Below, piece after piece: positions 8,491 to 16,446 of a stretch of 44,757 nucleotides of DNA. Origin of the DNA: Gammaproteobacteria bacterium. GTDB lineage: Bacteria > Pseudomonadota > Gammaproteobacteria > Xanthomonadales > Rhodanobacteraceae. The notes under the pieces are model-generated. The model was given only the letters and a program-made list of their open reading frames with translations. It ran no database searches and was not told the origin of the DNA. The translations under genes and the position numbers were made by a program. The stretch is from NCBI GenBank assembly GCA_004295005.1, contig SHNG01000122.1, positions 1-44,757 on the forward strand. The letters are read 5' to 3'. The first letter of the stretch is position 1. Each line of letters begins with the position of its first letter.

Positions 8491-9642
8491 ATGATCCAGA
8501 CGGTATCGCCCTACCTGGCCCTGATGCTGCTTTGCGCGGGAATTTTCCCGGCACTGGAACGGCGCTTTGGCTGGCCGTTCTTCAAGGTCGTGCCGCCCAT
8601 CGTGTTGACCTATCTGCTGGTCACCACGCTGGCAGTGACCGGGCTCTGGCAGGTCAACGACGAAATCAAGTCTGCACAATCCAGCCTGATTGGGCGCCTG
8701 GTACCGGCGCTGCTGTTCCTGCTCATGATCAACTGCGACCTGCGCGCGATCTACCGGCTCGGCCCCCGTGTGCTGGCCGTGTTCTTCTGCACCTCGCTGT
8801 GTCTGTTCATTGCCTTCATCGCCAGCTTTCTGATGTATCGCGGCTGGCTCACCGGCGATGCCTGGCAGCCGCTGGCGGCACTGAGCGGCAGTTGGGTCGG
8901 TGGTTCGGCCAACATGGTTGCGGTCAAGCAGGCGATCGGCATGTCGGACTCGCTGATGGCGATGTCCTTGCTGACCGATGCCCTGGGCTACTCGCTGTGG
9001 GTGGCCGTGCTGTTTTCGGCAGCACCCCTGGCCACCGCCTTCAATCGCTGGACCGGCGCGACATCCAGTGCCGACCTCAGCGTGGGCGAGTTGCGTGAAC
9101 AGGCACCTGCGACCGGTGACAGCGTGTTGGTCTGGCTTGGACTGGCCCTGCTCGTCGCAGCCGGCAGCGCTTCCCTGGCAAGCCTGCTGCCAACCAGCAG
9201 CATGATCTCGGCAACCACTTGGACCATCCTGTTGGCCACCGGGTTTGGTCTGGTCGCAGCGCACACTCCGCTTTCGCGCTATCCGGGTGCCGGCTCCATC
9301 TCCAGCGCGCTGCTGATTGCCGTGGTTGCGGTACTCGCCTCGCAAAGCAATTTCGAAGGCATCGGTAATGCGCCGCTTTATCTGCTCTGCGGCCTCACCA
9401 TCATTGCCCTGCATGCCGTACTGCTGATCCTCGCGGCACGCCTGTTCCATTTCGATCTTTATCTGTGCGGCATCGCATCGCTGGCGCACATTGGTGGCGT
9501 CGCGGCAACACCCTTGCTGGCAGCCAGCTACGCGCGTTCGCTGGTGCCGGTCGGCATCCTGCTGGCCTTGCTCGGCTACATTCTTGGCACCGGGTTCGGT
9601 CTACTGGTGGCATCCATCCTTTCCAGGCTCGCACTCCCATGA
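8491..9642 (+). CDS. DUF819 family membrane protein
   Basis: This 383-residue polytopic inner-membrane protein has about ten hydrophobic segments. It carries the DUF819 hallmark region GSWVGGSANMVAVKQAIG (about 131-148) and a later glycine-rich repeat of the same fold type (LAHIGGVAATPLLAASYA). The family, which includes Bacillus YjcL, has no firmly assigned function; its fold resembles secondary transporters. Its stop overlaps the next start as ATGA, so it is translated together with an NlpC/P60 murein-peptide endopeptidase and, beyond that, a dipeptide epimerase. That context makes it a candidate importer of murein peptides, L-Ala-D-Glu or diaminopimelate (inference). Confidence 0.92.
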   Translation: MIQTVSPYLALMLLCAGIFPALERRFGWPFFKVVPPIVLTYLLVTTLAVTGLWQVNDEIKSAQSSLIGRLVPALLFLLMINCDLRAIYRLGPRVLAVFFCTSLCLFIAFIASFLMYRGWLTGDAWQPLAALSGSWVGGSANMVAVKQAIGMSDSLMAMSLLTDALGYSLWVAVLFSAAPLATAFNRWTGATSSADLSVGELREQAPATGDSVLVWLGLALLVAAGSASLASLLPTSSMISATTWTILLATGFGLVAAHTPLSRYPGAGSISSALLIAVVAVLASQSNFEGIGNAPLYLLCGLTIIALHAVLLILAARLFHFDLYLCGIASLAHIGGVAATPLLAASYARSLVPVGILLALLGYILGTGFGLLVASILSRLALP

Positions 9643-11069
9643 AGCACCGCCAATCTTTGCTTGCATTGCGTCTGCTGATGACGCTTGCACTGGCCTTGCC
9701 GCTGGCGCCGCTGGCCGCGCGCGAGTCGCCTGCGCTTGGCGTCGCCGCTGTCACGGAAAGTCAATTGACTGCCGAATTCTGGATCGCCCGCCTGACCCAA
9801 GCCGATCAGCTCATCATGGATCGACAGGCCATCAGCGATCAGAACGCCCGCCTGATGCGCGAAGACGACTCCATGCATGACCTCGCCGCCACGCCGGAGG
9901 AGCTGGTCGGAAACCAGGTGCGCGACTGGATCGAGAATTTCGCCCAGGTTCCGCAGTCCACTGTGTATGACGAGGAAGGCAAGGCCGTGGACCATGCTCG
10001 CCTGCAAGCCGTTGCCGACAACCGCTGGCTCGATGGCATTGCCGGTTTGCAAAGGACTCGCTTCGGCATGGTGGTCAGGCGTGCCGACCTGCGCGCCTTC
10101 CCGACCATGCTGCGGGTTTTTCGTTCGAACGATGACACCGACATCGATCGATTCCAGGAAAGCGCGGTGTTTCCCGGCACGCCACTGGTCATTGCACACG
10201 AAAGCGGTGATCACCAGTGGTGGTTCGTGATCACGCCACGCTATGCGGCCTGGATCCGGAAAGCCCTCGTAGCCATCGGCGAACGGGATGAAGTGCTCGG
10301 CTACGCGAACAAGGCACCATATCGCATCATCACCGGCGCCGACGTGCATACCGTATTCACCCGCGAGCAGCCGGCGCTCTCGCAACTGAAACTGGACATG
10401 GGCGTGCGCGTACCCGTACTGGCCGACTGGCCGGTAGACAAGCCGGTCAATGGCCAGCACCCCTATGTTTCGCATGTGATCGAACTGCCCATACGCAAGG
10501 GCGATGGCAGTCTGGCATTTGCCCCTGCGCTGTTGCAGAAGAATGCAGATTCCAGCGCCGACTACCTGCCATTGACGAAACACAACATCATTCGCCAGGC
10601 TTTCAAGTTCCTTGGTGAACGTTATGGCTGGGGCCACACCTACGAAGGCCGCGATTGCAGCGGCTTCGTAGCCGAGGTGTATCGCAGCATGGGCGTGCAG
10701 ATGCCACGCAACACCAGCGACCAGGGCGTGAGCCCCGCATTCGCCAAGCGGGTATTCCAGGAATCCGACGACAGTGCCGAGCGCAGCCGCATCGCGCGTG
10801 CAAGCGGGGTCGGGGATCTCGTCTACATCCCCGGCCACGTGATGCTGGTCATTGGCTCGATCAATGGGGATCCCTGGGTGATCCACGACACCACCGGCAT
10901 CAGTTACCGCCGTGCGGATGGCAGCATGGCACGGATTCCGCTCAACGCGGTTTCGGTGACGCCGCTGATGCCCTTGCAGTTCGACGAAACGCATACCTAC
11001 ACCGAGCGCATGCGCAGCATCGTGCACATGCGCCCTGCCCCCGCCACGCAAACAGCAGGCAAACCATGA
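9639..11069 (+). CDS. SH3b-NlpC/P60 (C40) cell-wall endopeptidase, YkfC-like
   Basis: The protein has 476 residues. A signal peptide (about 1-27) leads into a helical region. SH3b-type domains follow, with the typical RFGMVVRRADLRAFPT at about 141-156. The C-terminal NlpC/P60 domain has Cys340 in GRDCSGFV, His400 in IPGHVMLV and a third polar residue, His416, in WVIHDTTG. Relatives such as Bacillus YkfC cut the gamma-D-Glu-diaminopimelate bond of murein peptides that have a free N-terminal L-Ala. Its ATGA overlap with the L-Ala-D/L-Glu epimerase gene downstream repeats the YkfB-YkfC partnership. The signal peptide places the reaction in the periplasm, unlike a purely cytoplasmic recycling enzyme. 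Start 9639 is set by the overlap with the previous stop. Confidence 0.93.
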   Translation: MKHRQSLLALRLLMTLALALPLAPLAARESPALGVAAVTESQLTAEFWIARLTQADQLIMDRQAISDQNARLMREDDSMHDLAATPEELVGNQVRDWIENFAQVPQSTVYDEEGKAVDHARLQAVADNRWLDGIAGLQRTRFGMVVRRADLRAFPTMLRVFRSNDDTDIDRFQESAVFPGTPLVIAHESGDHQWWFVITPRYAAWIRKALVAIGERDEVLGYANKAPYRIITGADVHTVFTREQPALSQLKLDMGVRVPVLADWPVDKPVNGQHPYVSHVIELPIRKGDGSLAFAPALLQKNADSSADYLPLTKHNIIRQAFKFLGERYGWGHTYEGRDCSGFVAEVYRSMGVQMPRNTSDQGVSPAFAKRVFQESDDSAERSRIARASGVGDLVYIPGHVMLVIGSINGDPWVIHDTTGISYRRADGSMARIPLNAVSVTPLMPLQFDETHTYTERMRSIVHMRPAPATQTAGKP

Positions 11070-12160
11070 AGATCACCGACATCCGTTTCGGCATGTTGCG
11101 CGTTCCGCTGAAAACACCGTTCAAGACCGCCCTGCGCAGCGTTGACCAGGTCGAAGACATCGTGGTCATGGTCAACACCGACAGCGGCCATGTCGGTTAC
11201 GGCGAGGCACCGGCGACCGCCGTCATCACCGGCGACACCCACGGCTCGATCATCGAGGCGATCCGCCACTACATTTCACCACGCCTGATCGGACACGAGG
11301 TCGCCGACCTCAATCACCTGACCCATCTGGTCCAGGGGGCGATGGAAAAGAACTCCAGCGCCAAGGCTGCCGTCGAGATCGCCATCTACGACCTCTGGGG
11401 ACAGTTGTACAACGCACCGTTGTACCGCCTGCTCGGCGGGGGTGACCCGGTCATCACCACCGACATCACCATCAGCGTGGACTACATCGACAAGATGGTG
11501 GCCGACTCCATGGCCGCAGTGGAACGCGGCTTCGAGTCACTCAAGATCAAGGTCGGCAAGGACATTGGCGTCGACATCGAGCGGGTCAAGGCCATCTACG
11601 CCGCCGTCGAGGGTCGCGCCCTGCTGCGCCTGGATGCCAACCAGGGCTGGACCGCGAAGCAGGCCGTGTATGCGCTGCAAACCCTTGAAGATGCCGGCGT
11701 GCGTCTGGAACTTGTTGAACAACCGGTCAAGGCGCACGATCTGGACGGCATGAAGTACATCACCGAACGCGTGCACACTCCGGTGATGGCTGATGAAAGC
11801 GTGTTCGGTCCGATGGAAGTAATCGAGCTGATCCGCATGCGCGCGGCGGACATCGTCAATATCAAGCTGATGAAAACCGGCGGCCTGTCCAATGCCATAC
11901 GCATTGCCGACATCGCCGCCATCTACGGTGTGGATTGCATGATCGGCTGCATGCTGGAAGGCAGCATCAGCGTGGCGGCGGCGGTGCACCTGGCCGTGGC
12001 AAAATCCCACGCCATCACCAAGATCGACCTCGACGGACCTTCGTTGTGCGCGTTCAATCCGGTCGATGGCGGAGTACTCTTCAACGACTCGGAAATCAGC
12101 GTGACCGATGCCCCCGGACTTGGCATTCGCGAGATTCGCGGACTGGAATTGGTCGGCTAG
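11066..12160 (+). CDS. L-Ala-D/L-Glu (dipeptide) epimerase, enolase superfamily
   Basis: This 364-residue cytoplasmic enzyme belongs to the muconate-lactonising subgroup. The N-terminal capping domain is followed by a barrel with the KIKVGKD catalytic lysine region (about 159-165). Metal ligands lie in RLDANQGW, VEQPV and MADES, and the second catalytic lysine is in NIKLMKTGG. An Asp-x-Asp in KIDLDGP near the end is the feature linked to dipeptide epimerases (compare E. coli YcjG and B. subtilis YkfB). It converts L-Ala-D-Glu from murein to L-Ala-L-Glu, which ordinary peptidases can cut. The start at 11066 overlaps the endopeptidase stop (ATGA). It has no signal peptide, so its substrate must be imported first. 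Confidence 0.94.
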   Translation: MKITDIRFGMLRVPLKTPFKTALRSVDQVEDIVVMVNTDSGHVGYGEAPATAVITGDTHGSIIEAIRHYISPRLIGHEVADLNHLTHLVQGAMEKNSSAKAAVEIAIYDLWGQLYNAPLYRLLGGGDPVITTDITISVDYIDKMVADSMAAVERGFESLKIKVGKDIGVDIERVKAIYAAVEGRALLRLDANQGWTAKQAVYALQTLEDAGVRLELVEQPVKAHDLDGMKYITERVHTPVMADESVFGPMEVIELIRMRAADIVNIKLMKTGGLSNAIRIADIAAIYGVDCMIGCMLEGSISVAAAVHLAVAKSHAITKIDLDGPSLCAFNPVDGGVLFNDSEISVTDAPGLGIREIRGLELVG

Positions 12161-12192
12161 TGTCATGTCCTGCGGAAATCTTCAACAATCGT

Positions 12193-12371
12193 CGTCCCTG
12201 CGCAGGCAGGGACCCAGTGACTTGATCGAAAAAGCCATGAACGAAAAAGACACTGGATCCCGGATCTCGCTTCGCGATTCCGGGATGACGAGCAGGATCA
12301 GGCTTTCCCTGGTGCAATGTCCTGCCGGAAGCTTGAATAGTGGTCGTCCCTGCGCAGGCAGGGACCCAGTG
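12193..12371. repeat. Three palindromic repeats downstream of the epimerase gene
   Basis: The 389-nt stretch 12161-12549 holds no gene that I can support. Two near-identical copies (12193-12219 and 12345-12371) start CGTCCCTGCGCAGG and end GGGACCCAGTG, and their preceding 20-25 nt are also similar. Between them (12251-12292) lies a copy of the CCGGGATGACG family in opposite orientation, with ATCCCGGA/TCCGGGAT arms. All share CGTC-like and CAGTG-like ends, which suggests they are variants of one mobile or processed repeat. They may also end transcription of the epimerase operon (inference). Confidence 0.8.
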
Positions 12372-12549
12372 CCTTTCCAGGCGATTTTCGAAGTCGCTGG
12401 ATTCCCGCCCTCGCAGGAGCGACGAGCAGCAGTTCCTCAAGACGTGAAGCATGCGAACCGATGAACCCTCGCCCCACTTCTCCATGGCCGAACGCAAGGA
12501 GCTTGATCTGGACAGCCCATCGCAAGGCCCACGTGAGCGCGGAGTCGCC

Positions 12550-13398
12550 ATGTCGCCACTTTTGAAGATCCGCGCCGAGCGCGACCAGATGTCGGCCATC
12601 GAGCGACGCATTGCCGACTTCATCCTGGAAGAAGCCCATTTCCTGCGTGACTACTCCTCGCAGCAACTAGCCAATGCGCTCAAGATCAGCCAGTCCAGCG
12701 TGGTCAAGTTCAGCCAGAAACTGGGCTTCAAGGGCTACCCGGATCTCAAGTATTCAATCGGTGAATCCATCGCACGCGGCGATGGCAGCGAGCCTTCCGC
12801 CAGTGCCGAGCCTGCGCGCAAGGACGCGCATGCGGCCCTTGCGGAAAGCCTCTGGCACAGCAAGTCGCTGGCCGAGCAGGAGACGCGGGTGATCAACCCG
12901 TCCTCGAAGGTGAACCAGATCGCCAATGCAATCCACAAGGCCGGCAAGGTGTTCGTGTTTGGACTGGGTGAGGATGGCATCCCCGCGCGCGCCTTCGCCA
13001 TGCGCCTGTCCCTGCTCGACTTCCTCACCGTGCATCATTTTGATGCCGTGCTGATGACCACCGCCATATCCTGCGCCGATGCCGGCGACGTGCTGCTGAT
13101 GTTCTCGGAGCACGGACAGCAACCGGCACTGGCCAAGATCGGCCGCCAATTTCGCGAGCGCCGCGGCAAGCTCATCTCGGTCACCCGGCATACCGCCAAT
13201 CCCTTGCGCAACCTGGCCGATCACTCCCTGCTCGTTTCCGCGCACGATGAGCGCGCCCACATCGAACCCCTGCTCTACCAGACCGCGCTGCGCCACTTGC
13301 TGGACATGCTGTTCATCCTGCTTTGCGAGAATGGTGGCGATCGTCTCAGTCACCTGGAGGCAAACCTGGAGCGCGTGCGCAATCTGCATGAACCCTGA
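12550..13398 (+). CDS. MurR/RpiR family transcriptional regulator
   Basis: The protein has about 282 residues. An N-terminal RpiR-type helix-turn-helix (about 36-70, with LANALKISQSSVVKFSQKLG) is joined to a C-terminal SIS sugar-isomerase-like sensor domain (about 130-250, starting AGKVFVFGLGEDG). Members sense phosphosugars or related metabolites; E. coli MurR senses N-acetylmuramic acid 6-phosphate. ATG 12550 is chosen for its GGAG Shine-Dalgarno and for the normal family N-terminus; the frame is open from an ATG at 12451, which would add 33 unconserved residues. It lies between the murein-peptide operon and transporter genes in the same direction, so control of this cluster by a murein-derived ligand is a reasonable inference. 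Confidence 0.9.
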   Translation: MSPLLKIRAERDQMSAIERRIADFILEEAHFLRDYSSQQLANALKISQSSVVKFSQKLGFKGYPDLKYSIGESIARGDGSEPSASAEPARKDAHAALAESLWHSKSLAEQETRVINPSSKVNQIANAIHKAGKVFVFGLGEDGIPARAFAMRLSLLDFLTVHHFDAVLMTTAISCADAGDVLLMFSEHGQQPALAKIGRQFRERRGKLISVTRHTANPLRNLADHSLLVSAHDERAHIEPLLYQTALRHLLDMLFILLCENGGDRLSHLEANLERVRNLHEP

Positions 13399-13453
13399 TG
13401 CACGAGCGCAGGCGAATTCCCGAACCCATCCCGTCAATTTCTGAGCAATCCAC

Positions 13454-14755
13454 ATGAGCAACACCGCCCGCATCCTGCTTGGGTTGATCCTCGGCGCACT
13501 CGTCGGGCTGCTTCTGGCCTGGCTGGATCCTGCACTGGCCATGCATGCCGCCGACATTGCCCAGCCCATTGGCCGCCTGTGGCTGAACGCATTACAGATG
13601 ACCGTGGTGCCGCTGGTGTTGGCATTGGTCGTGGTCGGAGTCAGCACCGCCAATGACGCGGCTGCCTCGGGCCGCATTGCACGACGCGCCATCGGCGTGT
13701 TCATCGTGTTGCTGGCTTGCGGCGCGACTTTCGCCGCACTGGTGGCGCCCGCGGCATTTTCGCTGTTGCCTCACGATGCCGACCTGATCGAACACATGCG
13801 CGCATCGGTTCCTGCGAGCAGCACGCTCAGCGCCCCTGCCAACCTGGGCGAATGGTTCGCCACCATTATTCCAAGCAATGCCATCGCCGCTGCCGCACAG
13901 AGCGCCATGTTGCCGTTGGTGGTGTTTGCCCTGTTCTTTGGATTTGCGCTGACCCGCATCGAGAGTGGGCGACGCCAGCGCATGACCGACTTTTTTCAGA
14001 GCCTGGCCGATGTGATGATCGTGATCGTGCACTGGGTGCTTTGGGCGGCACCGCTCGGCGTGTTCGCCCTGGTGCTTGCGGTGTGTGCCAAGGCCGGCAG
14101 CAGCGTGCTCAGCGCGCTGGGCTGGTATGTGGTCATCCTCAGTTCGATCTATGTGGCAGTGACCTTGCTGCTGTACCCGATTGCGGTTCTGGTTGGTGGC
14201 GAGCGCCTGCGTCGCTGGATTCCGGCCATCCTGCCCGCCCAGGTCGTTGCCGCCAGCACCCAGTCCTCGCTGGCAACCCTGCCGGCCATGCTGGAGAGCG
14301 CACGCGAGCGCCTGGATCACCCGCGCGCTGCTTCCGCACTGGTACTGCCGATGGCGGTTTCGCTGTTTCGCATCACCAGCCCAATCCAGTACATCGTGGT
14401 TTCCGCATTCATCGCCTGGATGTATGGCGTCGATGTCGGCGTGATGCAAATGGCCATTGCGGTCGTGCTGGCCGTGGTCATCAGTTTGGGATCGGTCGGC
14501 TTGCCGGGACAGGTGAGTTTCATGGCCACCAACATGCCGGTCGCCGCTGCCTTGGGGCTGCCGCTGGAACCACTCGCCTTGCTGCTAGCCGTGGATACCA
14601 TCCCCGATGTGTTTGCCACGGTCGGCAATGTGAGTGCGGACCTTACCGCCAACAGCATCGTGGCCAATGGCGAGCGTGAATCCGCTCGCAATGAAATTGA
14701 ATCCGTTCGTGGTGAGCCCTTCGACCGTGCTCAGGACAGGCCTGTCGAACCATGA
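13454..14755 (+). CDS. Dicarboxylate/amino acid:cation symporter (DAACS, GltP-like) with repeat-derived tail
   Basis: This 433-residue inner-membrane protein belongs to the glutamate transporter family. It shows the N-terminal transmembrane bundle, a serine-rich re-entrant loop (VVAASTQSSLATLPAM, about 261-276), the helix with PLVLALVVVGV, and the second re-entrant and substrate-binding region around SVGLPGQVSF and DTIPDVFATVGNV. It would import glutamate, aspartate or similar acids with protons or sodium. It begins 55 nt after the MurR-like gene. The last 20 or so residues, from about ESVRGEPFDRAQDRPVEP, are encoded by an intergenic repeat copy (14704-14758), so the ancestral protein probably ended a little earlier, near IVANGE. 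The tail is cytosolic and unlikely to disturb the core. Confidence 0.92.
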   Translation: MSNTARILLGLILGALVGLLLAWLDPALAMHAADIAQPIGRLWLNALQMTVVPLVLALVVVGVSTANDAAASGRIARRAIGVFIVLLACGATFAALVAPAAFSLLPHDADLIEHMRASVPASSTLSAPANLGEWFATIIPSNAIAAAAQSAMLPLVVFALFFGFALTRIESGRRQRMTDFFQSLADVMIVIVHWVLWAAPLGVFALVLAVCAKAGSSVLSALGWYVVILSSIYVAVTLLLYPIAVLVGGERLRRWIPAILPAQVVAASTQSSLATLPAMLESARERLDHPRAASALVLPMAVSLFRITSPIQYIVVSAFIAWMYGVDVGVMQMAIAVVLAVVISLGSVGLPGQVSFMATNMPVAAALGLPLEPLALLLAVDTIPDVFATVGNVSADLTANSIVANGERESARNEIESVRGEPFDRAQDRPVEP

Positions 14756-14828
14756 GCGGATTCCCCGTTCTTCCGCTCGTGGTGAACCCTTCGGCCGTGC
14801 CCTGGACAGGTCTGTCGAACCATGAGCA
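14704..14828. repeat. Tandem pair of 55-bp palindromic repeats, 70-bp period
   Basis: Copy 1 (14704-14758) and copy 2 (14774-14828) both start CG[TC]TCGTGGTGA and end TGTCGAACCATGAGC, and their starts are exactly 70 nt apart. Each can fold on itself, with GGTTCGACAG pairing back to an upstream CTTCGACC-like arm. Copy 1 overlaps the end of the symporter gene and supplies its stop codon (14753-14755). Copy 2 lies in the gap before the APC permease. This type of GTTCGTGG...TGTCGAACC element is common in proteobacterial intergenic DNA. Confidence 0.85.
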
Positions 14829-14877
14829 GAAACAGCTTGAGGCTTCATCAGATCGATAGCGAACTTCCACAAACGTC

Positions 14878-16194
14878 ATGACTGAATCCAAACACGCCTC
14901 GCAGGTGAAGGCTGATACCGGACTGCGTCGCGATGTCGGACGCTGGCAGATTGTTGCGCTGTCGATCAACGACGTGATCGGCAGCGGCATCTATCTTCTG
15001 CCGGCCGCCGCTGCGGCATTGTTGGCCGGGGCCAGCATCTGGGCCATCCTGCTGGCTGGATTCGCCGTTGCGCTGATCGTGCTGTGTTACGCCGCGGCCG
15101 CCAGCCACTTCGACAAACCCGGCGGTGCTTATCTGTATGCCCGCACCGCGTTTGGTCCATTCATCGGCTTTCAGGCCGGCTGGATGTCCTCGCTGACCCG
15201 CATTTCCTCGATCGCCGCGCTGAGCAATGGTCTTGCCCTGGCCATCTCCCACTTCTGGCCAGCCGCTGCTTCCGGCCTCGCGCACACCACGATTATTGCG
15301 GCGTCACTGCTCGTGTTGGCCTGGATCAACCTGATCGGCGTACGCGCCGCCGCGCGCACGGGCACCGCGCTGACCATCGCGAAAGTGTTGCCGCTGCTGT
15401 TCTTCATCGGCTACGGCATCTGGTTTGTGGACTGGTCGCTGGCCAAGCCCACGGCCTTGCCGGAAATCGACACGACCAATCTGGCCAAGGCCGCGTTGCT
15501 GCTGCTGTTTGCCTATGCCGGCTTCGAGAACACGCCAGCGGCGGCTGGTGAATACCGCAATCCCCGCCGCGACGTTCCGTTTGCGCTGTTGACCATGATC
15601 GCCCTGGTTACCGCCATCTATGTACTGGTTCAGTTTGTGGCCCAGGGCACCTTGCCAAACCTTGCTGCCACGAATACACCGCTGGCTGAAGCGGCTGCGC
15701 TGTTCGGCGGCCAAGCTGCGGCCATGCTGCTCACAGTCGGCGCCTCGGTTTCCATACTCGGCACCATCTTCAACTCCACCCTGTTCGGCCCACGTTACCT
15801 CTACGCGATGGCCGTGGATGGATTCCTGCCTGCCGTATTTGCGCGCCTGCATCCGCGCTGGCGCACACCGGCATTCGCGATCCTCGTGCAGACCGCCGTG
15901 GCACTGGCCATGGCATTGAGCGGTTCGTTCGTGCAACTGGCCCTGCTCTCGGTGATCGCGCGACTGTTTGCCTATCTCGTTACCGCCGCCAGCGTCATTG
16001 TTCTTTCGCGGCGCGAGACCCGGCGCGAAGGCACACTGCGCTTGCCGGGTGGTGCGCTGGTTCCGGTGGCTGCCATCCTGCTTTCGCTGGGACTTCTGGC
16101 CAGCGCAAGTTTGGCCAACCTGGCTGCAGGCGCAGTGGCGCTGCTGGTGGGCAGCCTGATCTACGCATTTCGCCGCAAGCCAGACGCGCCGTAA
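14878..16194 (+). CDS. APC family amino acid permease
   Basis: This 438-residue protein with about twelve transmembrane segments has the APC signature in its first helix, NDVIGSGIYLLPAA (about 31-44), where the GSGI turn binds the substrate backbone. AGFENTPAAAGEYRNPRRDVPFA (about residues 216-238; only the AGFE and NPRRD motifs are diagnostic) is the conserved helix-6 and loop region. It would import an amino acid with protons; the substrate cannot be told from sequence. It follows the symporter gene after 122 nt that hold the second repeat copy. Neighbouring lysine- and glutamate-use genes suggest a cationic or acidic amino acid (weak inference). Confidence 0.9.
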   Translation: MTESKHASQVKADTGLRRDVGRWQIVALSINDVIGSGIYLLPAAAAALLAGASIWAILLAGFAVALIVLCYAAAASHFDKPGGAYLYARTAFGPFIGFQAGWMSSLTRISSIAALSNGLALAISHFWPAAASGLAHTTIIAASLLVLAWINLIGVRAAARTGTALTIAKVLPLLFFIGYGIWFVDWSLAKPTALPEIDTTNLAKAALLLLFAYAGFENTPAAAGEYRNPRRDVPFALLTMIALVTAIYVLVQFVAQGTLPNLAATNTPLAEAAALFGGQAAAMLLTVGASVSILGTIFNSTLFGPRYLYAMAVDGFLPAVFARLHPRWRTPAFAILVQTAVALAMALSGSFVQLALLSVIARLFAYLVTAASVIVLSRRETRREGTLRLPGGALVPVAAILLSLGLLASASLANLAAGAVALLVGSLIYAFRRKPDAP

Positions 16195-16284
16195 CTCACC
16201 GGTTCGGCCTTGAAGGCTGGAAGCGACCTGCGCAGCCCGGATGAAGCGCAGCGGAATCCGGTTCCGGAATGCGGCGTTATGGCC

Positions 16285-16290
16285 TAAAAT
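16285..16290 (+). promoter_or_regulatory. Candidate -10 box upstream of the ALDH7 gene
   Basis: TAAAAT at 16285-16290 matches the -10 consensus at five of six bases, in an AT-rich patch within GC-rich DNA. The base stretch 17 nt upstream (TTCCGG) is a poor -35 box. If used, it gives a leader of about 150 nt. The same gap holds a short CCCGGAT...ATCCGG repeat at about 16235-16263. Confidence 0.25.
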
Positions 16291-16446
16291 ATGCGGCTGC
16301 CCGAAGTCTTGAGCGCGTCGCGTGCCATTTGGGCGCTCGACCACCGGGCGAACCTGCGGCGACAAACGACGCTGAATCAAGGCATCCAATTTTCATTTCC
16401 TGCGCGCAACCGGCGCCGCACTCTTTTCGTCTATTCCGGAGTTTCC

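Noticed and set aside
9576-11051. 491-codon minus-strand frame opposite the NlpC/P60 gene
   Set aside because: Antisense shadow; the plus-strand gene has clear catalytic motifs.
12193-12371. Possible CRISPR array
   Set aside because: Only two like copies and one unrelated-orientation copy, with no regular spacers; it fits dispersed palindromes.
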